Below are positions 1 to 5,640 of a stretch of DNA of 9,538 nucleotides, one piece after another. The first letter of the stretch is position 1; every line of letters starts with the position of its first letter. The DNA comes from Spirochaetia bacterium (GTDB lineage: Bacteria; Spirochaetota; Spirochaetia; Treponematales; Treponemataceae). The notes beneath the pieces were generated by a model that saw only the letters and a program-made list of their open reading frames with translations, did not search any database and was not told the origin of the DNA. The position numbers and the translations under genes are program-made. The stretch spans positions 1 through 9,538 of the forward strand of contig CAAGIR010000141.1 in NCBI GenBank assembly GCA_900769975.1, read 5' to 3'.

Positions 1-20
1 ATTCTGATATAAGTATTCAT
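1..20 (-). CDS. possible start of a further operon gene (partial, runs off the window)
   Basis: An ATG at 18-20 on the minus strand opens MNTYIR before the window ends. It is downstream of the 54-residue small gene and in the same direction, so it could be the next gene of the peptide operon. Only six codons are visible and the upstream AGGCAG is a poor ribosome binding site. It lies inside the 3' arm of the inverted repeat at 19-78. This is a weak call, made only from position and direction. Confidence 0.2.
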
Positions 21-78
21 AGGGATTCTGCCTGTTTAGTTTTATAGAAAAATCAATTATACAGGCTTTTATCCCTAT
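19..78. repeat. long imperfect inverted repeat just after the small gene
   Basis: ATAGGGAT (19-26) pairs with ATCCCTAT (71-78). After a small internal bulge (TCT against TTTT), GCCTGT (30-35) pairs with ACAGGC (61-66), giving 14 paired bases around a 25-base loop. On the minus-strand transcript it begins directly after the stop codon at 80-82. Neither side carries a T-tract, so it is not a standard intrinsic terminator. It could be a processing or attenuation hairpin, or it could hide the start of the gene that may begin at position 20. Confidence 0.6.
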
Positions 79-79
79 T

Positions 80-244
80 TTATTCAATCACACAAAAAAA
101 ATGATTGAGCCATAATAATACAAACTTTACGCAATCTTCTTTCCATTGGTTTCTTGGCTTAAAAACAATTTTATTGTCCTCATATTGATTAATATCAATA
201 TGAGGCATTGTTTTCAAAACCATGGCAATAAGATAACTATGCAT
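80..244 (-). CDS. small hypothetical protein, 54 residues, last visible complete gene of the RiPP operon
   Basis: An ATG at 242-244 preceded by GGGAG with five bases of spacing opens a 54-codon frame ending in TAA at 80-82. The protein starts MHSYLIAMVLKTMPH, has a charged centre (NQYEDNKIVFKPRNQWKED) and ends with a hydrophobic, aromatic stretch (about residues 40-53, FVLLWLNHFFCVI). I do not recognise a family. It lies 43 bases after the acyltransferase gene in the same direction, so it is probably co-transcribed. It could be an accessory or immunity peptide, or the N-terminal stub of a broken larger gene. A perfect 12-bp hairpin (178-205) lies within its coding sequence. The ribosome binding site supports expression; function is unknown. 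Confidence 0.5.
   Translation of the reverse strand: MHSYLIAMVLKTMPHIDINQYEDNKIVFKPRNQWKEDCVKFVLLWLNHFFCVIE
178..205. repeat. perfect 12-bp inverted repeat inside the small gene
   Basis: CCTCATATTGAT (178-189) and ATCAATATGAGG (194-205) are exact reverse complements around a 4-base loop. In the minus-strand mRNA this is a 12-bp stem near the 5' end of the 54-codon gene (codons roughly 14-23). No T-tract follows it. Possible roles are an mRNA stability or attenuation element or a protein-binding dyad; which one cannot be told from sequence. Confidence 0.7.
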
Positions 245-287
245 AATGTCTCCCTAATTTAAATATAATTTAACTATTCTAATCAAA

Positions 288-836
288 TTATACTCTTTTT
301 TTGGTATTTTTCCAATCAAAATATTCATCCTTAGTTATTTCATAAAGATAAATATCACTTACAATCCCAGAATAGCTTTTTTGACCAAAATGTCTTTTGC
401 CAATTTTGTGCCCCATGTATTTATTTATAAATTTTTCATATATTTTATAAGCATGTTCATTTTTTTCAGCTACAATCCAATTAAATGCATTGCAACCTCT
501 ATTTACAAATAAATAATCTAAATATTCAAAAAAGGCTTTTACCATGATTGTAGATTTTTCTTTTTCAAAAAGAATCAATCTAAATCCCGATATAATATCC
601 AAAGGTCGACTCCATGTTGCACAAAAATATGCAATAATGCCATTATCATCAAGCACGACAAAATTTTCGTTAAGCCATGTATTAGGTTGATGATCAATTA
701 TTCCATTTTCTGTTAAAGCGCCATCAGAGAAAAACCATTGGTTTTCTATATCTTTACCTGCTAATACAAGTTTTCTAGATAAGCCTGGAGCAACTGTAAA
801 AGCAGGTTCTATTCTATATGTAGCTTTGGATGTCAT
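288..836 (-). CDS. GNAT-like N-acyltransferase in the RiPP operon
   Basis: This 182-residue protein has the look of a GCN5-related acetyltransferase. The C-terminal half carries the usual GNAT ending: a strand (FNWIVAEKN, about 118-126), the helix AYKIYEKFI (129-137), then a turn with small and basic residues (MGHKIGKRHFG) and a final strand DIYLYEIT. The central AYFCATWSRP (69-78) fits the strand before the acyl-CoA-binding turn. The canonical (Q/R)xxGx(G/A) loop is not clear, so activity is not certain. It starts 16 bases after the precursor stop codon. No good ribosome binding site precedes the ATG, so it may depend on translation from the precursor gene. The context suggests acylation of the modified peptide or self-protection; that role is inferred. 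Family membership is likely and the substrate is unknown. Confidence 0.6.
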   Translation of the reverse strand: MTSKATYRIEPAFTVAPGLSRKLVLAGKDIENQWFFSDGALTENGIIDHQPNTWLNENFVVLDDNGIIAYFCATWSRPLDIISGFRLILFEKEKSTIMVKAFFEYLDYLFVNRGCNAFNWIVAEKNEHAYKIYEKFINKYMGHKIGKRHFGQKSYSGIVSDIYLYEITKDEYFDWKNTKKRV

Positions 837-852
837 AGTTTTACATTACTAT

Positions 853-1038
853 CTACAAATAGGACCAACAGGCCCCCCCACCCACAGAACCTCCTTTTCC
901 GCCACTTGGTCCAAAAGGCCCCTGAGGCCCATTAATAATAGTTGTTTTCGATTCTGAACAACCTGCTTCTGTATTAACTAATACAAATTCATTACAAATT
1001 TCTTCAAAACCGTCTAAATCATTAATTGTTTTTAGCAT
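853..1038 (-). CDS. Gly-rich RiPP precursor peptide (putative)
   Basis: This 61-residue peptide has a typical two-part precursor layout. The N-terminal leader (about 1-30, MLKTINDLDGFEEICNEFVL...) is acidic and likely helical. The C-terminal core (about 35-61) is almost entirely Gly, Pro and Ser with collagen-like GPQGPFGPSG triplets, then GGKGGSVGGG and the ending ACWSYL. Three Cys are at 15, 27 and 57. AAGGAG sits nine bases before the ATG. It lies directly downstream of a radical SAM/SPASM maturase, the standard arrangement for radical SAM RiPPs. Residues in the core that such an enzyme could modify are Phe42, Cys57, Trp58 and Tyr60. I cannot place it in a named precursor family. The coding strand holds a run of seven G (873-879) just before ACWSYL, so the C-terminus is sensitive to slippage. 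It ends with TAG. Confidence 0.65.
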   Translation of the reverse strand: MLKTINDLDGFEEICNEFVLVNTEAGCSESKTTIINGPQGPFGPSGGKGGSVGGGACWSYL

Positions 1039-1065
1039 AGAAAGATACTCCTTTTTTTTATTTAT

Positions 1066-1085
1066 ATAAAATCTGCAGATTTTAT
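1066..1085. repeat. 20-bp perfect palindrome between maturase and precursor genes
   Basis: ATAAAATC (1066-1073), a TGCA centre and GATTTTAT (1078-1085) form a perfect palindrome. In the minus-strand transcript it is an 8-bp stem with a 4-base loop, 11 bases after the maturase stop codon and about 27 bases before the precursor start. It is followed by an A-rich stretch, not T, so it is not an intrinsic terminator. It could be an RNA-processing or stability element that raises precursor over enzyme levels, or an operator. The dyad is certain; the function is inferred. Confidence 0.65.
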
Positions 1086-1096
1086 TGACTAAATAT

Positions 1097-2692
1097 TTAT
1101 TTTATTATTTTCATAAACTCATCAAGTAGTTTATTATTGAAAAGTTTAGCGTATAAAATTAAATTCTCTTTTATAAGTTCCATGTGAAAATAACATTCCA
1201 TTTCCTGATTTTGTTCATTATGGAAAACTTTTTCTGCAAAGCATGTTCCACCACATAAATATTCAGCAAAGCAATTTTTACATTTTTGACTTTTAGATAT
1301 TTTATTTGTTTCCATAAGTTGCTTTTTAATTTTATTATCAGAAAAATGACCTAAGAAATCTTCTTTTTGTCCTATAGTTGAATTACAATGATATAAATTA
1401 CCTTTTGAATCGATTACGAGATCTTTTCCCCATGTACATCTAGTTGTAGTATAATTTCTGTAATATAGTTGTTTTAGATATGTAAAAATAATTGTATCTT
1501 TGAGAATTAGCAAGTCTTTTGAAATAGTATTTGATTTTGCATCTTCAAAAAACTTAAGGAAATATTTTTTAATACTATTTAATAAAATATCAATCGATGT
1601 TTTTGTAAAAGTTATATTTTTACCACGAACTAAGTTGAAACTTATTTTATTAAAACCTAAGGATATAAAAAAAGAAATAATGGGTTCTAAATCAGAATTT
1701 TGAGGTGTAATTACGGCAGATGGTATAACATTAATACCAGCAGCTTTCAATTTTTCAATTCCTTTAATGGTATCTTTAAAACTTCCTAACCCGTTATGGA
1801 ATTTTCTATTTTGATTGTGAATATATCCTGGACCGTCTAAGCTTACATAAATAGAATCACAAAAAATTGATTGCAGTAATTGAATATAATTTTCAGAAAT
1901 ATTTGTAGCGTTAGTCATAAAAGACATAGAAAAATAATTTATCGTTGTTTCAATTTTGTATTTTGAAAATATATAATTTAATATTTGCCGATTTGCCATA
2001 ATTGATCTAGAGTAAGATGGATTTTTAAATTTACTTAAAGTTGAAACTAGATAGGTATTATTTGAATAGTTGAAAATATTCCACAGTTTTTCATTTCTTA
2101 AAATTTGATTTAATCTTTCAATATAATTCTTTTCCAGAAGATACTTTTCTTGTATTGTTTTTGGTAACTGCTTAAATATTCGTAAGGCCTTTTTCTGACT
2201 TATTTGTTTTTTTGAAAATAGGTATCCTTCATTTTCACCAATTAAAAAATCAAAATATTTAAGTTTATCTAAATCAAAAGAGGATTCTGAAGTATATGAA
2301 AGTGAGAATATATACTGTTTTGCATAAGGTTGATATTTAGTAATTATATAATGAATTATTTTTTTTAACTCTTCGTTAGAAAGTTCGCTTTTTTGTTTTT
2401 TATCTCTATAAAAATATAGACAGGACAAATTACACTTATTGGAAAGATTGATTGTTACAGTACAATTATTGTCTGATGCAACCTTAGCCTTAAAATGTTT
2501 TTTGATTAGTATTTTATTATAAAATTTTTTATATTTTTGTTTTATGTTTTTATATTGTTTATTTTTTAAAAGAAAAAGTAATTCTTCAGAAAGTGTAAAT
2601 ATTTTGTGAGTATAACTGTCGAAACAATAATACTGGTTTTCTGTGTTAAAAAAATAAAATCTTTTATCTAAAACCATTCTTCTACTATGCAT
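1097..2692 (-). CDS. radical SAM/SPASM peptide maturase with altered CxxxCxxC motif
   Basis: This 531-residue protein belongs to the radical SAM enzymes that install crosslinks in RiPP precursors. Residues 1-75 resemble the N-terminal peptide-binding region of such maturases (YYCFDSYTHKIFTLSEELL). The motif that should bind the [4Fe-4S]-SAM cluster is CNLSCLYFY: Cys87 and Cys91 are present, but position 94 is Phe (codon TTT, 2411-2413) instead of Cys. Other hallmarks are intact: SYTSES (132-137) at the usual GGE position, VSLDGPGYIHNQNR (283-296), and a full SPASM domain with Cys419, 436, 471, 474, 480, 484 and 500 (KCKNC, LCGGTC). An insertion of about 110 residues separates the first motif from the TNATNI strand (260-265). 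The start is supported by AAAAGG five bases upstream. Without the third Cys the radical cluster should not form, so this copy may be inactive or carry a sequence error. Family assignment is firm. Confidence 0.88.
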   Translation of the reverse strand: MHSRRMVLDKRFYFFNTENQYYCFDSYTHKIFTLSEELLFLLKNKQYKNIKQKYKKFYNKILIKKHFKAKVASDNNCTVTINLSNKCNLSCLYFYRDKKQKSELSNEELKKIIHYIITKYQPYAKQYIFSLSYTSESSFDLDKLKYFDFLIGENEGYLFSKKQISQKKALRIFKQLPKTIQEKYLLEKNYIERLNQILRNEKLWNIFNYSNNTYLVSTLSKFKNPSYSRSIMANRQILNYIFSKYKIETTINYFSMSFMTNATNISENYIQLLQSIFCDSIYVSLDGPGYIHNQNRKFHNGLGSFKDTIKGIEKLKAAGINVIPSAVITPQNSDLEPIISFFISLGFNKISFNLVRGKNITFTKTSIDILLNSIKKYFLKFFEDAKSNTISKDLLILKDTIIFTYLKQLYYRNYTTTRCTWGKDLVIDSKGNLYHCNSTIGQKEDFLGHFSDNKIKKQLMETNKISKSQKCKNCFAEYLCGGTCFAEKVFHNEQNQEMECYFHMELIKENLILYAKLFNNKLLDEFMKIIK

Positions 2693-2707
2693 TTTAACCT
2701 TTTTGTA

Positions 2708-2731
2708 ACTATAAACGTATTTTTACTATAA
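2708..2731. promoter_or_regulatory. pair of direct repeats, possible operator of the RiPP operon
   Basis: ACTATAA occurs at 2708-2714 and again at 2725-2731 in the same orientation, 17 bases apart; with one extra base each the copies read TAACTATAA and TTACTATAA. They lie between the predicted -10 box and the maturase start codon. A 12-bp palindrome (ATAATATATTAT, 2737-2748) overlaps the -10 box. Either could be the binding site of the divergent HTH regulator. In sequence this AT-rich, chance occurrence is quite possible. Confidence 0.25.
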
Positions 2732-2736
2732 TGTAA

Positions 2737-2764
2737 ATAATATATTATATTTATGTATTGTCAA
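2737..2764 (-). promoter_or_regulatory. sigma70-type promoter of the RiPP operon
   Basis: On the minus strand TTGACA (2759-2764) is followed after 16 bases by TATTAT (2737-2742), a perfect -35 and a one-mismatch -10. Transcription would start near 2730, leaving a leader of about 38 bases before the maturase ATG at 2692. On the plus strand TTGTCA (2758-2763) overlaps the same -35 box, but no good -10 follows it at the right distance. The regulator's own promoter is therefore less certain. Confidence 0.6.
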
Positions 2765-2799
2765 CTTTTTTTTATTAAAATTGCATAAAATAATTAATT

Positions 2800-3129
2800 A
2801 TGGGGTTCAAAGAAAACTTAAAAGATGAACTTTCTTACAAAGGTATGAGTTCTAAAGAGTTGGCAAATTTAACAGGTATTTCACAAGGTAGCATTAGTAA
2901 TTATTTAAAAGAGAACTCTTCAATTCCATCTGCTGATGTAGCTGTAAAAATTGCAAATGCTTTAAATGTTTCTGTTGAATATCTAGTTTCTGGGAAAAAT
3001 TCTCAGATATAGATAAAAGAATATTCTGCAGAAATAAAAACAATATCAGATATAATCGAAAAACTTTCGGAACATGACAAAAAAATAGTTGCAGCATTAG
3101 TCAATATTTTAAAAGATAACAAATATTAA
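2800..3129 (+). pseudogene. Cro/CI-family HTH regulator interrupted by an in-frame TAG
   Basis: The intact part (2800-3012) encodes 70 residues with a classic five-helix HTH_3 domain: MSSKELANLTGISQGSISNYLK (helices 2-3) and IPSADVAVKIANALNVSVEYLVSG. The frame stops at TAG (3010-3012) right after the domain. It then continues in frame for 38 codons (IKEYSAEIK ... LSEHDKKIVAALVNILK) to TAA at 3127-3129. That tail reads like the amphipathic C-terminal helices that related Xre proteins use to dimerise, and a hairpin at 3115-3138 overlaps the second stop. The full gene was probably 109 codons. The truncated product could still bind DNA. It has no visible ribosome binding site before the ATG. It is divergent from the RiPP operon and likely controlled it. 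TAG also ends the nearby precursor and helicase genes, so recoding is unlikely. Confidence 0.75.
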
Positions 3130-3139
3130 TTTGTTATTT
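3115..3139 (+). terminator. weak AT-rich hairpin at the end of the regulator gene
   Basis: TAACAAAT (3117-3124) pairs with ATTTGTTA (3129-3136) around a 4-base loop, extendable by one to two pairs and followed by TTT. The stem includes the TAA at 3127-3129. Its placement supports the longer, original reading frame of the regulator. The low GC content makes it a weak terminator at best. Confidence 0.4.
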
Positions 3140-3163
3140 CTACCCATACATTATTTCAGGATT

Positions 3164-3440
3164 TTACGATAGGGTGAAAGAACAAACTGCATCATTTTTA
3201 TGGAAAGTCCGTTCACTTTTCAATGGCCGCGAAAAGTGGGCATTTTGGAGGACTTGCAACGTTGCAGGTTGTTCTTGAGGGGCAGTGCAATGCCCCCGGA
3301 GAGCACGAGAGGTACGACCTCTCGTCTCAATACCGTCTTTGTCATTTATCATTTTTGCTTCGATTCGAAGGGCTGCTCTTGGTTCCAAAAAAATAAAAAA
3401 TCGTAAAATTCGGTCTTTTACGGCCAAATTTTACGGTTCG
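3164..3440. repeat. hairpin-rich intergenic element, probably a dispersed structured repeat
   Basis: No convincing gene lies between 3130 and 3579. Instead, six inverted repeats follow one another. They are CACTTTTC/GAAAAGTG (3214-3221 and 3231-3238), TGCAAC/GTTGCA (3255-3266, extendable to about 18 bases), GGGGCA/TGCCCC (3279-3284 and 3291-3296), ACGAGAGGT/ACCTCTCGT (3305-3313 and 3317-3325), CTTCG/CGAAG (3358-3362 and 3366-3370) and CGTAAAATT/AATTTTACG (3402-3410 and 3427-3435). The block is more GC-rich than the RiPP region beside it. An 87-codon frame on the minus strand spans it but has no ribosome binding site and its composition follows the hairpins, so I do not call it a gene. The layout suggests a structured RNA or a non-autonomous mobile repeat; the copy number is unknown from here. 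The rest, 3441-3579, shows nothing I can name. Confidence 0.6.
3387..3435 (-). terminator. probable terminator of the prophage operon
   Basis: On the minus strand the 9-bp stem CGTAAAATT/AATTTTACG (3427-3435 with 3402-3410) is followed directly by a T-rich run (ATTTTTTATTTTTTT, 3387-3401). It lies about 145 bases after the stop codon of the helicase gene, the last gene of the minus-strand prophage operon. The stem is AT-rich with a 16-base loop that can refold using a second CGTAAAA copy. Strength is uncertain. Confidence 0.5.
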
Positions 3441-3579
3441 CAACTTTGCAAGCAATCATAAAAATTAGATACTTTTAGCTCTAACGCTTGATATCTATCT
3501 TGTGGCGATGAGGTTTTAGATGCAGTTTATGATTCATTGGAGATATGACTGCACATTCCATAAATTATAGATATATTCT

Positions 3580-5025
3580 CTAACTCCGCCATTCATTCTT
3601 CATCACCAGCCCAAGCCAGAACCGCTGGCTGTTACTCACACACCTCTTAAATCCCTTTTCCTGCATCCTGATTGTCAAAGACTTCTGTGATAAAGCCCTC
3701 TCATTATTCTTCGTACACCATTTTAGATAAGTATTATAAACCTGTGTATTCCCTTCACGAATCTTCATGCTGGCATCAATAGTAAAGCACTCCATAATAA
3801 ATGTACCCACGCTATCCATATCCATTCTATATTCCTCATTCGCATTCTTGATTGCATCCGGCTCTTCACACAAGCCTTCTTTTTTCCACATTTTAAATCC
3901 TTGAATAAGCCAGTTTAAGATTCCCGAGTTTTCTGCTAGCAACTTCTTTCCTAAATCACCGTCACGCTGTTTTGGTGGAATAGTAACCGTAAAAGGAATC
4001 ATCTTGATTCGTCGCCAGATTACATTATCAGATCCTCGGATTTTCGGCTTATGATTAGTCGCCATAAAAATTTTAAACGTCGGAATAAAAGAAAAAAACT
4101 CACCATATAAGAAACGAGCCGTAATCATATCACCACCGGTAATCTGTTTAATCAAACTTTCGCTGATAGCTTTTCCCTGTTCAATTTCAGTTGTAGTAAC
4201 AAGCCTCATTCCTTTAAGACGTGCCAGGTCGTTGCTCTGTTCAGAAGTCTTTTTCATAAAAGTTTCAGTTGCAGTACTGCAAGCGTAATCACCGAATAGC
4301 TTCTGCAGAGTATTCAAGAAAGTTGATTTTCCGTTTGCGCCAGTTCCCCATAAGATAAAAATACACTGTTCCTTTACATCACCGCATAAAGCATAGCCCA
4401 TAGCTTTCTGAACAAAATGAATCAGATCAAAATCATTATCAAAAATCTGCATTAAAAACTTATCCCAGGTTGGGCACTTTGCATCATTCTTATAAACAAA
4501 GGAACTTTTTTTTGTACTAAGATGTTTAGGATCTGGAGGCAGACCTTTTCCGTTTTTCAAATCCAAAGTTACCTTATCTGTATTAAAAAGATAACTGTCA
4601 TTATCTAAATCACAATCACGTACTTTAATTGTCTTTGACATTTTCAATAAACCAATTAAAGACTGAATCCGGCGGAAGCTTTCACTTTTAATCAGATGCT
4701 TTTCAAAAGCTCTCTGCAGTTCCAAATCAGTAATAAAGCGTAACCCCCTGTACATCTGATGCACAAACTCAACACATTCTTCTTCTACATATCCGTCATT
4801 ATCAACTTCCCAGCATGTACCGTTCCAAATGAGAAATTTATTATATTTTACACAGAAACGAATCTTATCACCAAAAGCCTTAAGAAAATAATTGCGATTA
4901 GTAATATCCGTAAACTGCATTTCGCCTTTTACAAACTTATTTGCGCGAAGGTCACGACTAAGCTCTTCAATGGCTCGTCTTACATCTTTAGTCATCTGCG
5001 GAGTATTAGATTTCTTTTTAGACAT
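3580..5025 (-). CDS. phage/plasmid SF3 helicase (P4/D5 type), helicase part only
   Basis: This 481-residue protein is the superfamily 3 helicase that unwinds DNA in phage and plasmid replication. A D5_N-like region (about 40-220) carries YLFNTDKVTLDLKNGK and KCPTWDKFLMQIF. The AAA+ core follows: Walker A GTGANGKST (227-235), an acidic Walker B-like strand RLVTTTEIE (274-282), sensor 1 ATNHKP (322-327) and the Arg-finger region GSDNVIWRR (331-339). A winged-helix-like tail (about 400-481) ends in TAG. Relatives often carry an N-terminal primase-polymerase domain; none is present here. The ATG at 5023-5025 has AAAGGA upstream, and the gene overlaps the preceding one by 8 bases. Finding it at the 3' end of a structural/lysis operon is unusual. 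Family assignment is firm. Confidence 0.92.
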   Translation of the reverse strand: MSKKKSNTPQMTKDVRRAIEELSRDLRANKFVKGEMQFTDITNRNYFLKAFGDKIRFCVKYNKFLIWNGTCWEVDNDGYVEEECVEFVHQMYRGLRFITDLELQRAFEKHLIKSESFRRIQSLIGLLKMSKTIKVRDCDLDNDSYLFNTDKVTLDLKNGKGLPPDPKHLSTKKSSFVYKNDAKCPTWDKFLMQIFDNDFDLIHFVQKAMGYALCGDVKEQCIFILWGTGANGKSTFLNTLQKLFGDYACSTATETFMKKTSEQSNDLARLKGMRLVTTTEIEQGKAISESLIKQITGGDMITARFLYGEFFSFIPTFKIFMATNHKPKIRGSDNVIWRRIKMIPFTVTIPPKQRDGDLGKKLLAENSGILNWLIQGFKMWKKEGLCEEPDAIKNANEEYRMDMDSVGTFIMECFTIDASMKIREGNTQVYNTYLKWCTKNNERALSQKSLTIRMQEKGFKRCVSNSQRFWLGLVMKNEWRS

Positions 5026-5347
5026 CAATCATTCCTTTCTCTTTGAGTAAGAGGTAGTAAGCCTTGAATCTCAATTGCAAAAGCTCAAAAGGATTCACTA
5101 TATCATTTATGTCATATTGTTCATCAATCAAAGGTTTATTTTCATAAAGTGTAATAAGTGCATGAGGAAAGTTCTCATAACTTCCCAGCGACCAGTAAGC
5201 GCAGAATTTATCAGCTTCAATACAAGGTTTCAAAGCGACAACCTCGCCAGCTTTGTGATAGATATCAACATCATCCCGAACTTCTTCCACAAATTGTTTA
5301 GCTTCTTTCCAAAATTCTACAGGAATATAATCATCAATCTGTCTCAT
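5018..5347 (-). CDS. hypothetical phage protein, 109 residues
   Basis: I do not recognise this protein. It is soluble-looking and acidic, starts MRQIDDYIPVEFWKEAKQFV, has a helix-rich first third, then a mixed region with SLGSYENFPHALITLYENK, and ends with a likely helix (PFELLQLRFKAYYLLLKEK). No signal peptide, membrane segment or metal-binding motif is visible. The ATG overlaps the TGA of the upstream baseplate-like gene (ATGA), with AAGG six bases before it, and its 3' end overlaps the helicase start, so all three are likely translationally coupled. Its small size and place between a structural and a replication gene suggest a chaperone or assembly helper, but that is only a guess. Confidence 0.75.
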   Translation of the reverse strand: MRQIDDYIPVEFWKEAKQFVEEVRDDVDIYHKAGEVVALKPCIEADKFCAYWSLGSYENFPHALITLYENKPLIDEQYDINDIVNPFELLQLRFKAYYLLLKEKGMIDV

Positions 5348-5640
5348 ACGCTGCCTTTTTCATAAACAAAGAATCTCACAGGCCGACCACAAGCAGTCCT
5401 GTCATCATCAAAACGAACTTCCGGCCACATAGACCACCAGCCGCTCTGGTCAAAATCATCAACACTTTGTACGTCATAAAAGAAAACGCCTTTTTCCACG
5501 TCCTTTACAACAGCTGCAAAAGTAACAACAGAATCATCCGGCTTTCTTAAACATAATGTAACGTCCTCGTAGCCTGAGAGGTTACACTTAGTATCAATAA
5601 GAAGCCGGAGCTTCGTTTCGTTTTTGTATATACGTTTCAT
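5344..5640 (-). CDS. phage Ig-like baseplate-type protein (BppU N-terminus-like)
   Basis: This 98-residue protein is almost entirely beta-strand. It follows the layout of small phage Ig-like domains: an initial strand (TKLRLLIDTKCNLSGYEDV), a V-x-L-x-L-R-K-P-D strand and turn (VTLCLRKPDDSVVTF), a mid-domain G-x-x-x-Y-x-V strand (GVFFYDVQSV), a D-x-x-G-x-W turn (DQSGWWSMWPEV) and a final strand (CGRPVRFFVYEKG). Similar domains occur in baseplate proteins and in neck or tail decoration proteins. The ATG at 5638-5640 overlaps the upstream TGA and has GGAG eight bases before it. A GTG nine bases further upstream is in frame but less well placed. Its neighbours fit a tail or baseplate region. The exact role is uncertain. 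Confidence 0.6.
   Translation of the reverse strand: MKRIYKNETKLRLLIDTKCNLSGYEDVTLCLRKPDDSVVTFAAVVKDVEKGVFFYDVQSVDDFDQSGWWSMWPEVRFDDDRTACGRPVRFFVYEKGSV

Noticed and set aside
1500..1703. Plus-strand frame opposite the maturase
   Set aside because: It lies entirely opposite a well-supported radical SAM gene and shows no ribosome binding site or family pattern.
3010..3012. TAG read through as an amino acid (recoding) in the regulator
   Set aside because: The precursor peptide and the phage helicase nearby both end in TAG, so TAG works as a stop here, and no recoding signal is visible.
3164..3427. 87-codon minus-strand frame across the intergenic element
   Set aside because: It has no ribosome binding site, its sequence follows the chain of hairpins, and the product has no protein-like pattern. 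It is better explained as a structured repeat.
3441..3579. CRISPR repeat, tracrRNA or tRNA in the gap before the helicase stop
   Set aside because: There are no regularly spaced direct repeats, no cloverleaf folding and no CCA-type end; only short scattered inverted repeats are present.
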